Shown here one piece after another: positions 1 through 9,152 of a DNA stretch of 64,000 nucleotides; within the stretch, counting starts at the first letter, position 1; each line of letters opens with the position of its first letter. The notes below the pieces were generated by a model, which was not told where the DNA came from, did not search any database, and saw nothing but the letters and a program-made list of their open reading frames with translations. The translations under genes and the position numbers were made by a program. Origin of the DNA: Streptomyces sp. B3I8 (GTDB taxonomy: Bacteria > Actinomycetota > Actinomycetes > Streptomycetales > Streptomycetaceae); NCBI RefSeq assembly GCF_030816915.1, contig NZ_JAUSYN010000002.1, forward strand, positions 5,283,501-5,347,500, written 5' to 3'.

Positions 1-3000
1 GGGCGCGGACCAGGGATCGTCCGCGCCCGCCTGCCCGCCCCCGTCACCGTCGTAGGAGGTGTCGAACGCGTCGAGGAAACCCTCCCCGGCGACCGAACCG
101 GTCGCCACGCCCGCCGGGACCGGCGGTGTCCCGCCCCGTTCCCGGGCATTGGAGACCGCGCGCAGCCGGTCCACCGCGCCGTCCATCGCGAACTGCGCCG
201 CGCCCAGTCCCTCGACCACGTACCCGCGGCGGGCCTGGCCGCTGTCCTCGAACGCGGACAGCACGCGGTACACCGCCGAGAACCCGCCCTCGACGCCCTC
301 CGCGCCCACTGCCCCCCGGGTCACCACGCCGTGGCGGTCGAGCAGCGTGCGGGCGAGCGCGTGAGCGCGCACGGTGGGGTCCGCCTCCCGCGACGGGAGC
401 AGCGACCACCGGCCCGCGACCGTCGGCGGGCCGGTACGGGACTGGGGGCGTGCGGCGGCCGTCAGCGAGCCGTACCGTCCGCGCGGGACCGAGCGCTTGG
501 CGCGGTGTGCCGTGGAACCCGCGGTGCGTCCGGAGCCGAGGAGGGAGCGCAGTGGGGCGAGGGTGTCGTTGGTGAGCCGGCCCGACCAGGCCAGGTCCCA
601 GACCGCTTCGGCCAGTTGGGGGTCGGTGGCATCGGGGTGGGTGGTGGCGCGGATCTGGTCGGCGATCTGACGGAAGAACAGGCCGTAGCCCCCGGAGAGC
701 GCGTCGAGCACGGACTGGTGCAGGGCGGACAGTTCGAGGGGATGCGGCGGGGGCAGCAACAGGGGAGCCGCGTCGGCCAGGTAGAGGGAGACCCAGCCGT
801 CCTTGCCGGGCAGTGCGCCCGCGCCTGCCCACACCACCTCGCCAGCGGCGGTGAGTTCGTCCAGCATCGCGGGCGCGTAGCCGGCGACACGGGACGGCAG
901 GACGAGCTTCTCCAGGGCGGACGCGGGCACGGAGGCGCCCTGCAACTGCTCGATCGCGCGGACCAGTCCGTCGATGCCGCGCAGACCGTGCCCACCGCCG
1001 ACGTGCTGCCACTGCGGCAGGAACTGCGCCAGCGCGGCGGGCGGCACCGGCTCCAGCTCGTGACGCAGGGCGGCCAGCGAGCGGCGCCGCAGCCGGCGCA
1101 GCACCGTCGCGTCGCACCACTCCTGGCCGATGCCCGCCGGATGGAACTCGCCCTGCACGGCCCGGCCGCTCGCCGCGAGCCGCTGCAGCGCGCCCTCGGT
1201 GACGGCGGTGCCAAGTCCGAAGCGGGCGGCGGCCGCGGCCGAGGTGAACGGGCCGTGGGTGCGGGCGTAACGGGCGAGGAGGTCACCGAGGGGGTCCTTC
1301 ACCGGCTCGGTGAACGCCTCCGGTACGCCCACGGGCAGCGCGGTGCCGAGCGCGTCCCGCAGCCGGCCCGCGTCCTCCACCGCCGCCCAGTGCTCGGCGC
1401 CGCCGATGCGCACGCGGATGGCCCGCCGGGACGTGGCCAGTTCGGACGCCCACTGCGGTGCGGCGCCCCGCTCGGCCAGCTCCGCGCCGGTGAGCGGGCC
1501 CAGCAGTCGCAGCAGGTCGGCGACGCCCTCGACGTCCTTGATCCGGCGGTCCTCGGTGAGCCACTGCAGCTCCCGCTCCAGCTCGGTGAGGACCTCCGCG
1601 TCGAGCAGTTCGCGCAGCTCCGCCTGGCCGAGCAGTTCGGACAGCAGTCGCGAGTCCAGCGACAGCGCGGCGGCACGCCGTTCGGCGAGCGGCGAGTCCC
1701 CCTCGTAGAGGAACTGCGCGACGTAGCCGAACAGCAGGGAGCGCGCGAAGGGGGAGGGCTCCGGGGTGGTCACCTCGACCAGGCGCACCTTGCGGGCCTC
1801 GATGTCGCCCATCAGCTCGGTGAGCCCGGGGACGTCGAACACGTCCTGGAGGCATTCGCGGACCGCCTCCAGGACGATCGGGAACGACCCGTACTCGCTC
1901 GCCACCTGCAGCAGTTGCGCCGCGCGTTGACGCTGCTGCCACAACGGGGTGCGCCGGCCGGGGCTGCGGCGCGGCAACAGCAGCGCGCGGGCGGCGCACT
2001 CGCGGAAGCGGGAGGCGAACAGGGCGGAGCCGCCGACCTGGTCGGTGACGACCTGGTTCACCTCGCCCTTGTCGAACAGGACGTCGGACGCGCCCACGGG
2101 GGCCTGGTCGGCGTCATAGGCCGTGCCGGTGGCGGACGGTTCCCGGTCGAGCAGGTCCAGGCCCATCAGATCGGCGTCGGGAAGGCGCAGCACGATGCCG
2201 TCGTCGGCGTGCATGACCTGGGCGTCCATGCCGTACCGCTCGGACAGCCGGGCGCCCAGCGCGAGAGCCCAGGGGGCGTGCACCTGCGCGCCGAACGGGG
2301 AGTGCACCACGACCCGCCAGTCGCCCAGCTCGTCGCGGAACCGCTCCACGACGATCGTGCGGTCGTCCGGGACGTGACCGCAGGCCTCGCGCTGCTCGTC
2401 GAGGTACGCGAGCACGTTGTCCGCCGCCCACGCGTCCAGCCCCGCCGACAGCAGCCGCAGCCGGGCGTCCTCCTCGGACAGCGCGCCCACCTCGCGCAGG
2501 AACGCGCCCAGCGCACGGCCCAGTTCCAGTGGGCGGCCCAGTTGGTCGCCCTTCCAGAACGGCAGCCGACCCGGGACACCGGGGGCGGGGGAGACCAGGA
2601 CCCGGTCGCGGGTGATGTCCTCGATCCGCCAGGAGCTGGTGCCGAGCGTGAACACGTCCCCGATGCGGGACTCGTAGACCATCTCCTCGTCGAGCTCGCC
2701 GACCCGGCCGCCGCCCTTCTTGGGATCGGCACCGGCGAGGAAGACGCCGAACAGCCCGCGGTCCGGGATCGTGCCCCCGGAGGTGACGGCCAGCCGCTGG
2801 GCGCCGGGGCGGCCGGTGATCGTGCCCGCCACGCGGTCCCAGACCACGCGCGGGCGCAACTCCGCGAACGCGTCCGACGGATAGCGGCCCGCGAGCATGT
2901 CGAGGACCGCCGTGAACGCGGATTCCGGCAGTGCCGCGAAGGGCGCCGCACGGCGGACCACGGCCAGCAGGTCGTCGACCTGCCAGACGTCCAGCGCCAC

Positions 3001-4389
3001 CATGGCGACGAGTTGCTGGGCGAGCACGTCCAGCGGGTTGGCCGGGACGCGCAGCGACTCGATGGAGCCCGTGCGCATCCGTTCGGTGACCACCGCGGCC
3101 TGCACCAGGTCGCCCCGGTACTTGGGGAAGACCACGCCCGTGGAGACCGCGCCCACCTGGTGGCCGGCGCGGCCCACCCGTTGCAGCCCGGAGGCCACCG
3201 ACGGCGGCGACTCCACCTGGATCACCAGGTCCACCGCGCCCATGTCGATGCCCAGTTCCAGGCTCGAGGTGGCCACCACCGCGGGCAGTCGGCCCGCCTT
3301 GAGGTCCTCCTCCACCAGGGCGCGCTGCTCCTTGGAGACCGAGCCGTGGTGGGCGCGCGCGAGGACCGGGGGCGCCCCCTGGGCGGCGCCCGAGCCGCCC
3401 ATCAGTTCGGCGGGGGAGTGGTGCTCCTCCAGGGGCTCGCCGGTGGCCCGCTCGTATGCGATCTCGTTGAGCCGGTTGCACAGGCGCTCGGCGAGGCGGC
3501 GGGAGTTGGCGAAGACGATCGTCGAGCGGTGCGCCTGCACCAGGTCGGTGATGCGCTCCTCCACGTGCGGCCAGATGGAGGGGCGCTCGGCGGCTTTCTC
3601 GCTGCCGCCGGAGGCGTCGGCGACGGGGGAGCCGCCGAGTTCGCCCAGGTCCTCCACGGGGACGACGACGGAGAGGTCGAACTCCTTGCCGGACTCCGGC
3701 TGGACGATCTCCACCTTGCGGCGCGGTGACAGGAAGCGCGCGACCTCGTCCACCGGGCGGACGGTGGCCGAGAGGCCGATGCGGCGGGCCGGGCGCGGCA
3801 GCAGTTCGTCCAGCCGCTCCAGGGACAGGGCGAGATGCGCGCCGCGCTTGGTGCCGGCGACCGCGTGCACCTCGTCCAGGATCACCGTGTCCACGCCGGT
3901 CAGCGCGTCCCGCGTGGCCGACGTGAGCATCAGGAACAGCGACTCGGGGGTGGTGATCAGAATGTCCGGCGGACGGGTGGCCAGGGCGCGGCGCTCGGCG
4001 GGCGGGGTGTCCCCGGAGCGGATGCCGACCTTGACCTCCGGCTCGGGCAGGCCGAGCCGGAGCGCCTCGTGGCGGATGCCGGTCAGGGGGCTGCGGAGAT
4101 TGCGCTCGACGTCGACCGCGAGGGCCTTGAGCGGGGAGACGTACAGCACCCGGCAGCGCTTGCGGGGGTCGGCCGGGGGTGGGGCGGACGCGAGCTGGTC
4201 GAGGGCGGCGAGGAAGGCGGCCAGTGTCTTGCCGGAGCCGGTGGGGGCGACGACGAGGACGTCCGACCCCTGGGCGAGGGCGTCCCACGCGCCGGCCTGG
4301 GCAGCGGTGGGCGCGGAGAAGGCCCCCGTGAACCAGGCGCGGGTCGCGGGCGAGAAGCCGTCCAGGGCTCGGTGGGCGGAGCTGACCAT
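1..4389 (-). CDS. lhr: Lhr-family ATP-dependent helicase, C-terminus beyond window
   Basis: Large superfamily 2 DNA helicase, partial: 1463 codons are present and the frame runs off the window edge. Family members here usually have about 1500-1600 residues, so little is missing. The start is ATG at 4387-4389 (MVSSAHRALDGFSPATR). Walker A APTGSGKT lies near residue 47 and the DEVH box (ILDEVHAVAGT) near residue 166, followed by the second RecA-like domain and the long Lhr-specific C-terminal part. Lhr proteins are ATP-driven 3'-5' translocases that unwind DNA or RNA:DNA hybrids, and mycobacterial Lhr is induced by DNA damage. The frame was spot-checked near 1270-1299 and stays open. No SOS box is visible upstream, but a tandem repeat lies 86-154 bases before the start. 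Confidence 0.93.
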   Translation of the reverse strand, partial: MVSSAHRALDGFSPATRAWFTGAFSAPTAAQAGAWDALAQGSDVLVVAPTGSGKTLAAFLAALDQLASAPPPADPRKRCRVLYVSPLKALAVDVERNLRSPLTGIRHEALRLGLPEPEVKVGIRSGDTPPAERRALATRPPDILITTPESLFLMLTSATRDALTGVDTVILDEVHAVAGTKRGAHLALSLERLDELLPRPARRIGLSATVRPVDEVARFLSPRRKVEIVQPESGKEFDLSVVVPVEDLGELGGSPVADASGGSEKAAERPSIWPHVEERITDLVQAHRSTIVFANSRRLAERLCNRLNEIAYERATGEPLEEHHSPAELMGGSGAAQGAPPVLARAHHGSVSKEQRALVEEDLKAGRLPAVVATSSLELGIDMGAVDLVIQVESPPSVASGLQRVGRAGHQVGAVSTGVVFPKYRGDLVQAAVVTERMRTGSIESLRVPANPLDVLAQQLVAMVALDVWQVDDLLAVVRRAAPFAALPESAFTAVLDMLAGRYPSDAFAELRPRVVWDRVAGTITGRPGAQRLAVTSGGTIPDRGLFGVFLAGADPKKGGGRVGELDEEMVYESRIGDVFTLGTSSWRIEDITRDRVLVSPAPGVPGRLPFWKGDQLGRPLELGRALGAFLREVGALSEEDARLRLLSAGLDAWAADNVLAYLDEQREACGHVPDDRTIVVERFRDELGDWRVVVHSPFGAQVHAPWALALGARLSERYGMDAQVMHADDGIVLRLPDADLMGLDLLDREPSATGTAYDADQAPVGASDVLFDKGEVNQVVTDQVGGSALFASRFRECAARALLLPRRSPGRRTPLWQQRQRAAQLLQVASEYGSFPIVLEAVRECLQDVFDVPGLTELMGDIEARKVRLVEVTTPEPSPFARSLLFGYVAQFLYEGDSPLAERRAAALSLDSRLLSELLGQAELRELLDAEVLTELERELQWLTEDRRIKDVEGVADLLRLLGPLTGAELAERGAAPQWASELATSRRAIRVRIGGAEHWAAVEDAGRLRDALGTALPVGVPEAFTEPVKDPLGDLLARYARTHGPFTSAAAAARFGLGTAVTEGALQRLAASGRAVQGEFHPAGIGQEWCDATVLRRLRRRSLAALRHELEPVPPAALAQFLPQWQHVGGGHGLRGIDGLVRAIEQLQGASVPASALEKLVLPSRVAGYAPAMLDELTAAGEVVWAGAGALPGKDGWVSLYLADAAPLLLPPPHPLELSALHQSVLDALSGGYGLFFRQIADQIRATTHPDATDPQLAEAVWDLAWSGRLTNDTLAPLRSLLGSGRTAGSTAHRAKRSVPRGRYGSLTAAARPQSRTGPPTVAGRWSLLPSREADPTVRAHALARTLLDRHGVVTRGAVGAEGVEGGFSAVYRVLSAFEDSGQARRGYVVEGLGAAQFAMDGAVDRLRAVSNARERGGTPPVPAGVATGSVAGEGFLDAFDTSYDGDGGGQAGADDPWSAP

Positions 4390-4474
4390 GTGTCCATGGT
4401 GCCCTGTCCCACTGACAATGGGGGTGACCTGCGGGTTCGGGCTTGGCGGGGTGGTTCGGAGCGGGTCCGTCGGC

Positions 4475-4543
4475 GATCGGTCGTGAGTGGGATCTTCGAT
4501 CGGTCGTGGGTGGGATCTTCGATCGGTCGTGGGTGGGATCTTC
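4475..4543. repeat. Three tandem 23-bp repeats upstream of lhr
   Basis: Three head-to-tail copies of a 23-bp unit beginning GATCGGTCGT and ending GGGATCTTC occupy 4475-4497, 4498-4520 and 4521-4543. Copy 1 differs from the others at one base. A degenerate continuation with GTCGTGGGTGGG follows to about 4570. The array lies in the 423-bp spacer between the divergent lhr and araC-type genes, closer to lhr. It could be an operator array or simple slippage. The rest of the spacer (4390-4474 and 4571-4812) shows no gene. Confidence 0.85.
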
Positions 4544-4812
4544 GCGGAGGTCGTCGTGGGTGGGTTCGTCGTGCGTCATGGGTGTCGGTCGGATCGCACC
4601 ACGGTGCGTACTGGGTCGGGGCCGCGGCGGAAGTGTCCGTCCTCGGCCCGGCGCGGATCGGCACGGCGGGGAAGGCGCCGGTGTCGACGCGCCGGACGCC
4701 GCGGGCGGACACCTCCGCCCCGTCCCCTTCCGCGCGTCCGCGGCCCGTCCGCCGTGGGGGGTGACCTCGGGGCAATTCGCTCACGCCGTACGCCCGTGCG
4801 GAGAATGGGCCT

Positions 4813-5664
4813 ATGGGTGAGGGCAGGGAGCGGGCGCGGCACTGGCGGTACGAGGAGTTGCCGGGGGTCGATCTGCTGCGTGCGCGTTATGTCGACAAGC
4901 GGTTCGTGCGGCATACCCATGAGCAGTTCGTCATCGCGGCCGTCGTCGAGGGCGTCGAGGTGTTCCACCACGGCGGTGCCGACCAGTACGTGGGCCCCGG
5001 TTCCCTCGCGCTCGTCAATCCGGACACCCCGCACACCGGGCGCGCCGGAGTGCCCGAGGGGTGGCGGTACGGGGCGGTCTATCCGTCGGCGGATCTTGTG
5101 GCCGAGATCGCCGGCGAGACGACCGTGCTCCGCGGCACGCCGGGGTTCGTCAGGCCCGTGCTGGACGATCCGTACGCGGCCGGTCTCGTGCACCAGGTGC
5201 TGCGCGCGGTCGACGAGGGCAATCCGCTGGCCGCCGACACGCTGCTGCGGGTCGTGGTGACACGGCTGCTCCGACGGAACGGCGGAGCGCTGCCGCAGCG
5301 GGCCGTGCGGACGGCGGGCGACCGGCTGGCCGCACGCGCGCGTGCCGTCCTGGAGGAACGGCTGGCCGAGCCGCCGACCCTGGAGAGGCTCGCCGCGGAA
5401 CTGGGCACGGGTCCGTTCGCGCTGCTGCGGGCCTTCCGCGACGCCTATGGGATGCCGCCCCACGCCTGGCTCACCGACGCGCGCGTGCGTGCGGCTCGTC
5501 GGCTGCTGGACGCCGGTGTCGCGCCCGCCGAGGCGGCCGTTGTCGTCGGCTTCACCGACCAGCCGCACCTCGGCCGGCACTTCACCCGGATCGTGGGGGT
5601 GCCGCCGGGGGCGTACCGGCGGGAGCGCAAAAACGTACAAGATTTCGGGGCGGGCGGTCCGTAG
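4813..5664 (+). CDS. AraC-family transcriptional regulator, probable azlCD regulator
   Basis: A 283-residue regulator. Residues 1 to about 165 form the cupin-type AraC sensor domain (HTHEQFVIAAVVEGVEVFHHGG near residues 35-56, proline-rich LVNPDTPHTGRAG after it). Residues about 180-283 form the double helix-turn-helix DNA-binding domain, ending in the typical FTDQPHLGRHFTRIVGVPPGAYRRER. The ATG at 4813 gives full family length; GGAG stands about 11 nt upstream. It is followed after only 4 nt by azlC, so the three genes probably form one operon. That arrangement is common for AzlCD exporters, and the inferred role is activation by an effector amino acid. Confidence 0.9.
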   Translation: MGEGRERARHWRYEELPGVDLLRARYVDKRFVRHTHEQFVIAAVVEGVEVFHHGGADQYVGPGSLALVNPDTPHTGRAGVPEGWRYGAVYPSADLVAEIAGETTVLRGTPGFVRPVLDDPYAAGLVHQVLRAVDEGNPLAADTLLRVVVTRLLRRNGGALPQRAVRTAGDRLAARARAVLEERLAEPPTLERLAAELGTGPFALLRAFRDAYGMPPHAWLTDARVRAARRLLDAGVAPAEAAVVVGFTDQPHLGRHFTRIVGVPPGAYRRERKNVQDFGAGGP

Positions 5665-5668
5665 CGTC

Positions 5669-6406
5669 GTGGGAGTGGCAGAACAGACAGTTTTCGTGGA
5701 CAGAGGGGCGGACGGGAAACCCGATGCCGCCGTCGTCCGTGACGCCCTGGGCGTCGGAATCGCCGTCGGTCTCTCCGGGTTCGCCTTCGGAGTGACCTCG
5801 GCCGGCAGCGGGATGACGCTTGCGCAGACCTGCGTACTGAGCCTCCTGGTGTTCACGGGAGCCTCCCAGTTCGCCCTGGTGGGCGCGCTCGCGGCCGGGA
5901 GCAACCCGTTCACCGCGGCCGCCGGGGCCTTCTTCCTGAGTGTGCGCAACGCCTTCTACGGGCTGCGGCTGTCGCAGTTGCTGTCCCTCCCCCGCGTGGT
6001 GCGTCCGTTCGCCGCCCAATGGGTCATCGACGAGACGACCGCCGTCTCGCTCGCCCAGCCCTCCCGGCGGGCCGCCCGCCTCGGGTTCACGGTCACCGGG
6101 CTCAGTCTCTACGTGTTGTGGAACGTGACCACCCTGCTCGGCGCGCTGGGTGCGGAGGCCATCGGCGACACCGGCGCGTGGGGGCTCGACGCCGCCGGTC
6201 CCGCCGTCTTCCTCGCGTTGCTCGCCCCCATGCTGCGGACCGCCACCGAGCGTGTCGTGGCGGGCCTCGCCGTGCTGCTGGGGCTCGGGCTGCTGCCCGT
6301 GCTGCCCGCCGGTGTGCCGGTGCTGGCGGCCGCGCTCGCCGCCCCGCTGGTGCTCTTCCTGACGGGCAGGCGAGGATCCGCGCGGCCGGGAGGCGAGGGG
6401 CGGTGA
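5669..6406 (+). CDS. azlC: AzlC-family branched-chain amino acid exporter, large subunit
   Basis: About 245 residues and very hydrophobic, with the AzlC signatures ALGVGIAVGLSGFAFGVTSA near the N-terminus, FTGASQFALVGAL and RNAFYGLRLS, and roughly seven predicted membrane segments. With the small AzlD subunit it forms an exporter for branched-chain amino acids and analogues such as azaleucine. The GTG at 5669 follows the upstream araC stop by 4 nt; a second in-frame GTG at 5675 is equally possible. The end overlaps azlD by 4 bases (GTGA), implying translational coupling. Confidence 0.9.
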   Translation: MGVAEQTVFVDRGADGKPDAAVVRDALGVGIAVGLSGFAFGVTSAGSGMTLAQTCVLSLLVFTGASQFALVGALAAGSNPFTAAAGAFFLSVRNAFYGLRLSQLLSLPRVVRPFAAQWVIDETTAVSLAQPSRRAARLGFTVTGLSLYVLWNVTTLLGALGAEAIGDTGAWGLDAAGPAVFLALLAPMLRTATERVVAGLAVLLGLGLLPVLPAGVPVLAAALAAPLVLFLTGRRGSARPGGEGR

Positions 6407-6711
6407 ACGTCTGGCTCGCCATCGTGGCGACCGCGGTCGGGGCCTACGCCGTCAAGCTCGCCGGGCTGCTGGTGCCCGAGGGCGTCCTGGAGCGGCCCGT
6501 CGTGCGGCGGCTGGCCGCCCTGCTGCCCGTCGCCCTGCTGGCCGCCCTCACGGCCCAGCAGACGTTCGCCGACGGCCGTGTGCTGGTCCTGGACGCCCGC
6601 GCGGCCGGGCTCGCCGCGGCCGCCGTCGCCCTGGTGCTGCGTGCCCCCTTCCTGCTCGTGGTCGCCGCCGCCGTGGTCGTCACGGCGGGGGTGCGGGCGA
6701 TGACGGGCTGA
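6403..6711 (+). CDS. azlD: AzlD-family transporter small subunit
   Basis: A 102-residue protein with about four membrane segments (VWLAIVATAVGAYAVKLAG, AALLPVALLAALTAQQTFADG and two more), the normal size for AzlD. The GTG start at 6403 sits inside the azlC stop (GTGA overlap), so it is probably translated by coupling. AzlD partners AzlC in amino-acid export across the cytoplasmic membrane. It is the last gene of the three-gene unit starting at 4813. Confidence 0.9.
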   Translation: MNVWLAIVATAVGAYAVKLAGLLVPEGVLERPVVRRLAALLPVALLAALTAQQTFADGRVLVLDARAAGLAAAAVALVLRAPFLLVVAAAVVVTAGVRAMTG

Positions 6712-6762
6712 CCGGCACGGCGCCCTGGCCGGGGCGGTTTCCGGGAGCGGGATACTGGTGCC

Positions 6763-6957
6763 ATGCGGTTGACGGTTTTCTGGCAGCGGATGTCGGAGCA
6801 TTTCGGTGCGGGGTACGCCGACACCTTCGCGCACGACCACGTGATGGCGGAGCTCGGCGGCCGCACGGTCCACGAGGCGCTGGACGCGGGCTGGGACGCC
6901 AAGGACGTATGGCGCGTGGTGTGCACGGCGATGGACGTCCCCCAGGAGCGGCGCTGA
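6763..6957 (+). CDS. DUF3046 family small protein
   Basis: A 64-residue protein starting MRLTVFWQRMSEHFG and containing HDHVMAELGGRTVHEALDAG, characteristic of DUF3046. The family is restricted to actinobacteria and typically lies just upstream of recA-recX, as here. No function is established; size and composition suggest a small cytosolic helical protein. A GATACT hexamer at 6751-6756 lies 6 nt before the ATG and no Shine-Dalgarno is visible, so the mRNA is probably leaderless. Confidence 0.92.
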   Translation: MRLTVFWQRMSEHFGAGYADTFAHDHVMAELGGRTVHEALDAGWDAKDVWRVVCTAMDVPQERR

Positions 6958-7077
6958 GCCCGCGTGCCGGTGGAAATCGGCGGTTCGCGCCTTTCCTGCA
7001 GGCCGTGAGGTGTGTTCCGGGGCGCGACAGTGGTGGGCGGCGGCCGGGTTGTCGGCGGCGTAGGTCAGACTTGCGTC

Positions 7078-8343
7078 GTGGCCCCGACTGACGAGACCGC
7101 GCAGGTCCCCCCGCACCCGGCGCCGGCCGATCCGCCCCGGCCGCCCGCACCGCCGCCCGAGGGCGCGGCCGGGCGGCCCGCCCGCATGCCGCGCTGGCTG
7201 CCCCGCGCGATGGTGCTGGCCCTCGCCCTGATCGCCGCCTTCCAGCTCGGCAGCTGGGCCTTCCACCAGCTCACAGGGCTGCTCATCAACATCCTGATCG
7301 CCTTCTTCCTCGCGCTCGCCATAGAGCCCGCGGTGAGCTGGATGGCCCACCACGGCCTGAGACGGGGGCTGGCCACCTTCCTGGTCTTCCTCGGTCTGAT
7401 GCTCCTGACCGCGGGGTTCGTCGTCCTGCTGGGGTCGATGCTCGCCGGGCAGATCATCAAGATCATCGAGGGTTTCCCGGAATACCTGGACTCACTCATC
7501 CAGTGGGTCAACACCACGTTCCACACCGAACTCAGACGGGTCGACGTCCAGAACAACCTCGTGCACTCCGACTGGCTGCGGAAGTACGTGCAGAACAGCG
7601 CCACGGGCGTGCTGGACGTTTCCGCACAGGTGCTGGGTGGCCTCTTCAGGCTGCTGACGATCACCCTGTTCTCGTTCTACTTCGCGGCCGACGGGCCCCG
7701 GCTGCGGCGCGGCCTGTGCTCGGTGATGCCGCCCGCCCGGCAGGCGGAGGTGCTGCGTGCCTGGGAGATAGCAGTCGACAAGACCGGCGGCTATCTGTAC
7801 TCGCGCGGCCTCATGGCACTGATCTCGGGCGTCGCGCACTACGTCCTGCTGCAGGCGCTGGAGATCCCCTACGCGCCCGTGCTCGCCGTCTGGGTCGGTC
7901 TCGTGTCGCAGTTCATCCCGACCATCGGCACGTACCTCGCGGGCGCCCTGCCCATGCTGATCGCGTTCACCGTCAACCCCTGGTACGCGCTGTGGGTGCT
8001 GGGGTTCGTCGTGGTGTACCAGCAGTTCGAGAACTACATGCTGCAGCCGAAGCTGACCGCGAGGTCCGTGGACATCCATCCCGCGGTCGCGTTCGGGTCG
8101 GTCATCGCGGGCACCGCGCTGCTCGGCGCCGTCGGCGCGCTGATCGCCATTCCGGCGATCGCCACACTGCAGGCGTTCCTGGGCGCCTACGTGAAGCGGT
8201 ACGACGTCACGGACGACCCCCGCGTCCACGGGCACCGCAACCGCCGCCCCCCGGGCGGTCTCTCCCGAGGGCTGCGCCGGATCCGGGCGGCCCGGCGGAC
8301 CGCCGGACCGCGGGGTGACTCCGAACCGCGGGGGGACGCGTGA
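7078..8343 (+). CDS. AI-2E family permease (TqsA/PerM-like membrane protein)
   Basis: About 421 residues. After a proline-rich cytoplasmic N-terminus (about 35 residues) come membrane segments arranged as in the AI-2E transporter family: MVLALALIAAFQLGSWAF, LLINILIAFFLALAIEPAVSW, FLVFLGLMLLTAGFVVLLGS, then a large amphipathic loop and the C-terminal PTIGTYLAGALPMLIAF and VVYQQFENYMLQPKLTARSV signatures. Family members export autoinducer-2 or act in ion exchange; the substrate here is unknown. The GTG at 7078 is preferred; an ATG at 7012 would add 22 residues unlike the family. The Arg-rich C-terminal tail is typical of Streptomyces copies. Confidence 0.85.
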   Translation: MAPTDETAQVPPHPAPADPPRPPAPPPEGAAGRPARMPRWLPRAMVLALALIAAFQLGSWAFHQLTGLLINILIAFFLALAIEPAVSWMAHHGLRRGLATFLVFLGLMLLTAGFVVLLGSMLAGQIIKIIEGFPEYLDSLIQWVNTTFHTELRRVDVQNNLVHSDWLRKYVQNSATGVLDVSAQVLGGLFRLLTITLFSFYFAADGPRLRRGLCSVMPPARQAEVLRAWEIAVDKTGGYLYSRGLMALISGVAHYVLLQALEIPYAPVLAVWVGLVSQFIPTIGTYLAGALPMLIAFTVNPWYALWVLGFVVVYQQFENYMLQPKLTARSVDIHPAVAFGSVIAGTALLGAVGALIAIPAIATLQAFLGAYVKRYDVTDDPRVHGHRNRRPPGGLSRGLRRIRAARRTAGPRGDSEPRGDA

Positions 8344-8413
8344 CAGTGGGGAAGGCGTGACAGCGGGTCCGTCGGCCGGGGCACGGGCTGTCCGGAGGCG
8401 TGGCGGGGCCTCT

Positions 8414-9083
8414 TCAGAGGTTCAGGAGCCCCCACAGCCCGGCCGTCAGGGCGGCCGCCGTGCGGCAGGCGATCGCCGTCCACACGGCCCGGCGCCGCGC
8501 CGGGGCGCCGGGGCGCTCCAGGACGTACGGGACAGCAGCCGGGCCACGGCCGGCAGGACCACCACCGCGTGCAGGCCGATCCCGTGCAGCGGCTTGAGCG
8601 GCGTGGTGGAGTGGTGGGCCGCCTCCTGATGTCCCGTGCGGGTCGGTGCGACGCCGTGCGCGATCATCGCGGCCCCGGAGAGCAGTGCCACGACAGGAGC
8701 GCGAACCCCGCGCGCACGGCGGACGCCATGCCCTCCGGGCCCGACCGCCGATGCCGGAAGGCGGCCACGGTGAAGGCCGGCAGGACGACGGCCAGGACGC
8801 CACCGCCCACGGTGAGGGACATCGAGACCGCCGTGTCGAAAGGGGTCTCCGTGGTGAGGTGCGACGGTACCCGGCGCCACGCCTGAAGCGTGATCCCGGC
8901 CACCTCCGCCACGCGCTCGGCGGCGAAGACGACCAGCAGGACGGTACGGGTCCGGGAACCGATGCGCGGCCAGGAGGTGACCCAGGTGAGCGCGGCCGGT
9001 GTCAGGCCGAAGGACAGCCCGGAGGTGACGGGGTGCGACCGTGGTGCCGCGTGGCACGCTTGACATGAAAATCGAACATCCAT
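8414..9083 (-). pseudogene. Frameshifted integral membrane protein gene
   Basis: Three consecutive minus-strand frames together read as one coherent four-helix membrane protein of about 224 residues. Frame 1 (from 9083) gives RTRTVLLVVFAAERVAEVAG, SLTVGGGVLAVVLPAFTVAA and RAGFALL. Near 8694 the reading must shift to VALLSGAAMIAHGVAPTRTG and LHGIGLHAVVVLPAVARLL. Near 8533 it must shift again to PYVLERPGAPARRRAVWTA, ending GLWGLLNL with a stop at 8414. Each junction needs one extra base (a C in plus-strand GACAG). Either the gene is decayed, or the assembly has two single-base deletions. The nominal start MDVRF lies inside the recA SOS box, so the true start is uncertain. Function unknown. Confidence 0.7.
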
Positions 9084-9085
9084 TC
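9074..9085. promoter_or_regulatory. LexA (SOS) box upstream of recA
   Basis: GAACATCCATTC, preceded by TC, matches the Gram-positive/actinobacterial LexA operator GAAC-N4-GTTC at 7 of 8 conserved bases. It lies 165 bases before the recA ATG, as expected for the damage-inducible recA promoter of Streptomyces, and the lexA gene of this window carries a matching box. It also overlaps the nominal 5' end of the broken membrane-protein gene on the other strand. Confidence 0.85.
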
Positions 9086-9152
9086 ATATGAGATCTCCGG
9101 CGGGACGCTCGACGGAGGGAACGTCCGTGTGATTCGCGGCGAAGTGCCCGAG

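Noticed and set aside
331-3729. A 1132-codon open frame on the plus strand opposite lhr
   Set aside because: Its composition (Gly, Arg, Gln, Val rich) is the antisense image of the helicase; no domain is visible and the minus-strand frame encodes clear helicase motifs.
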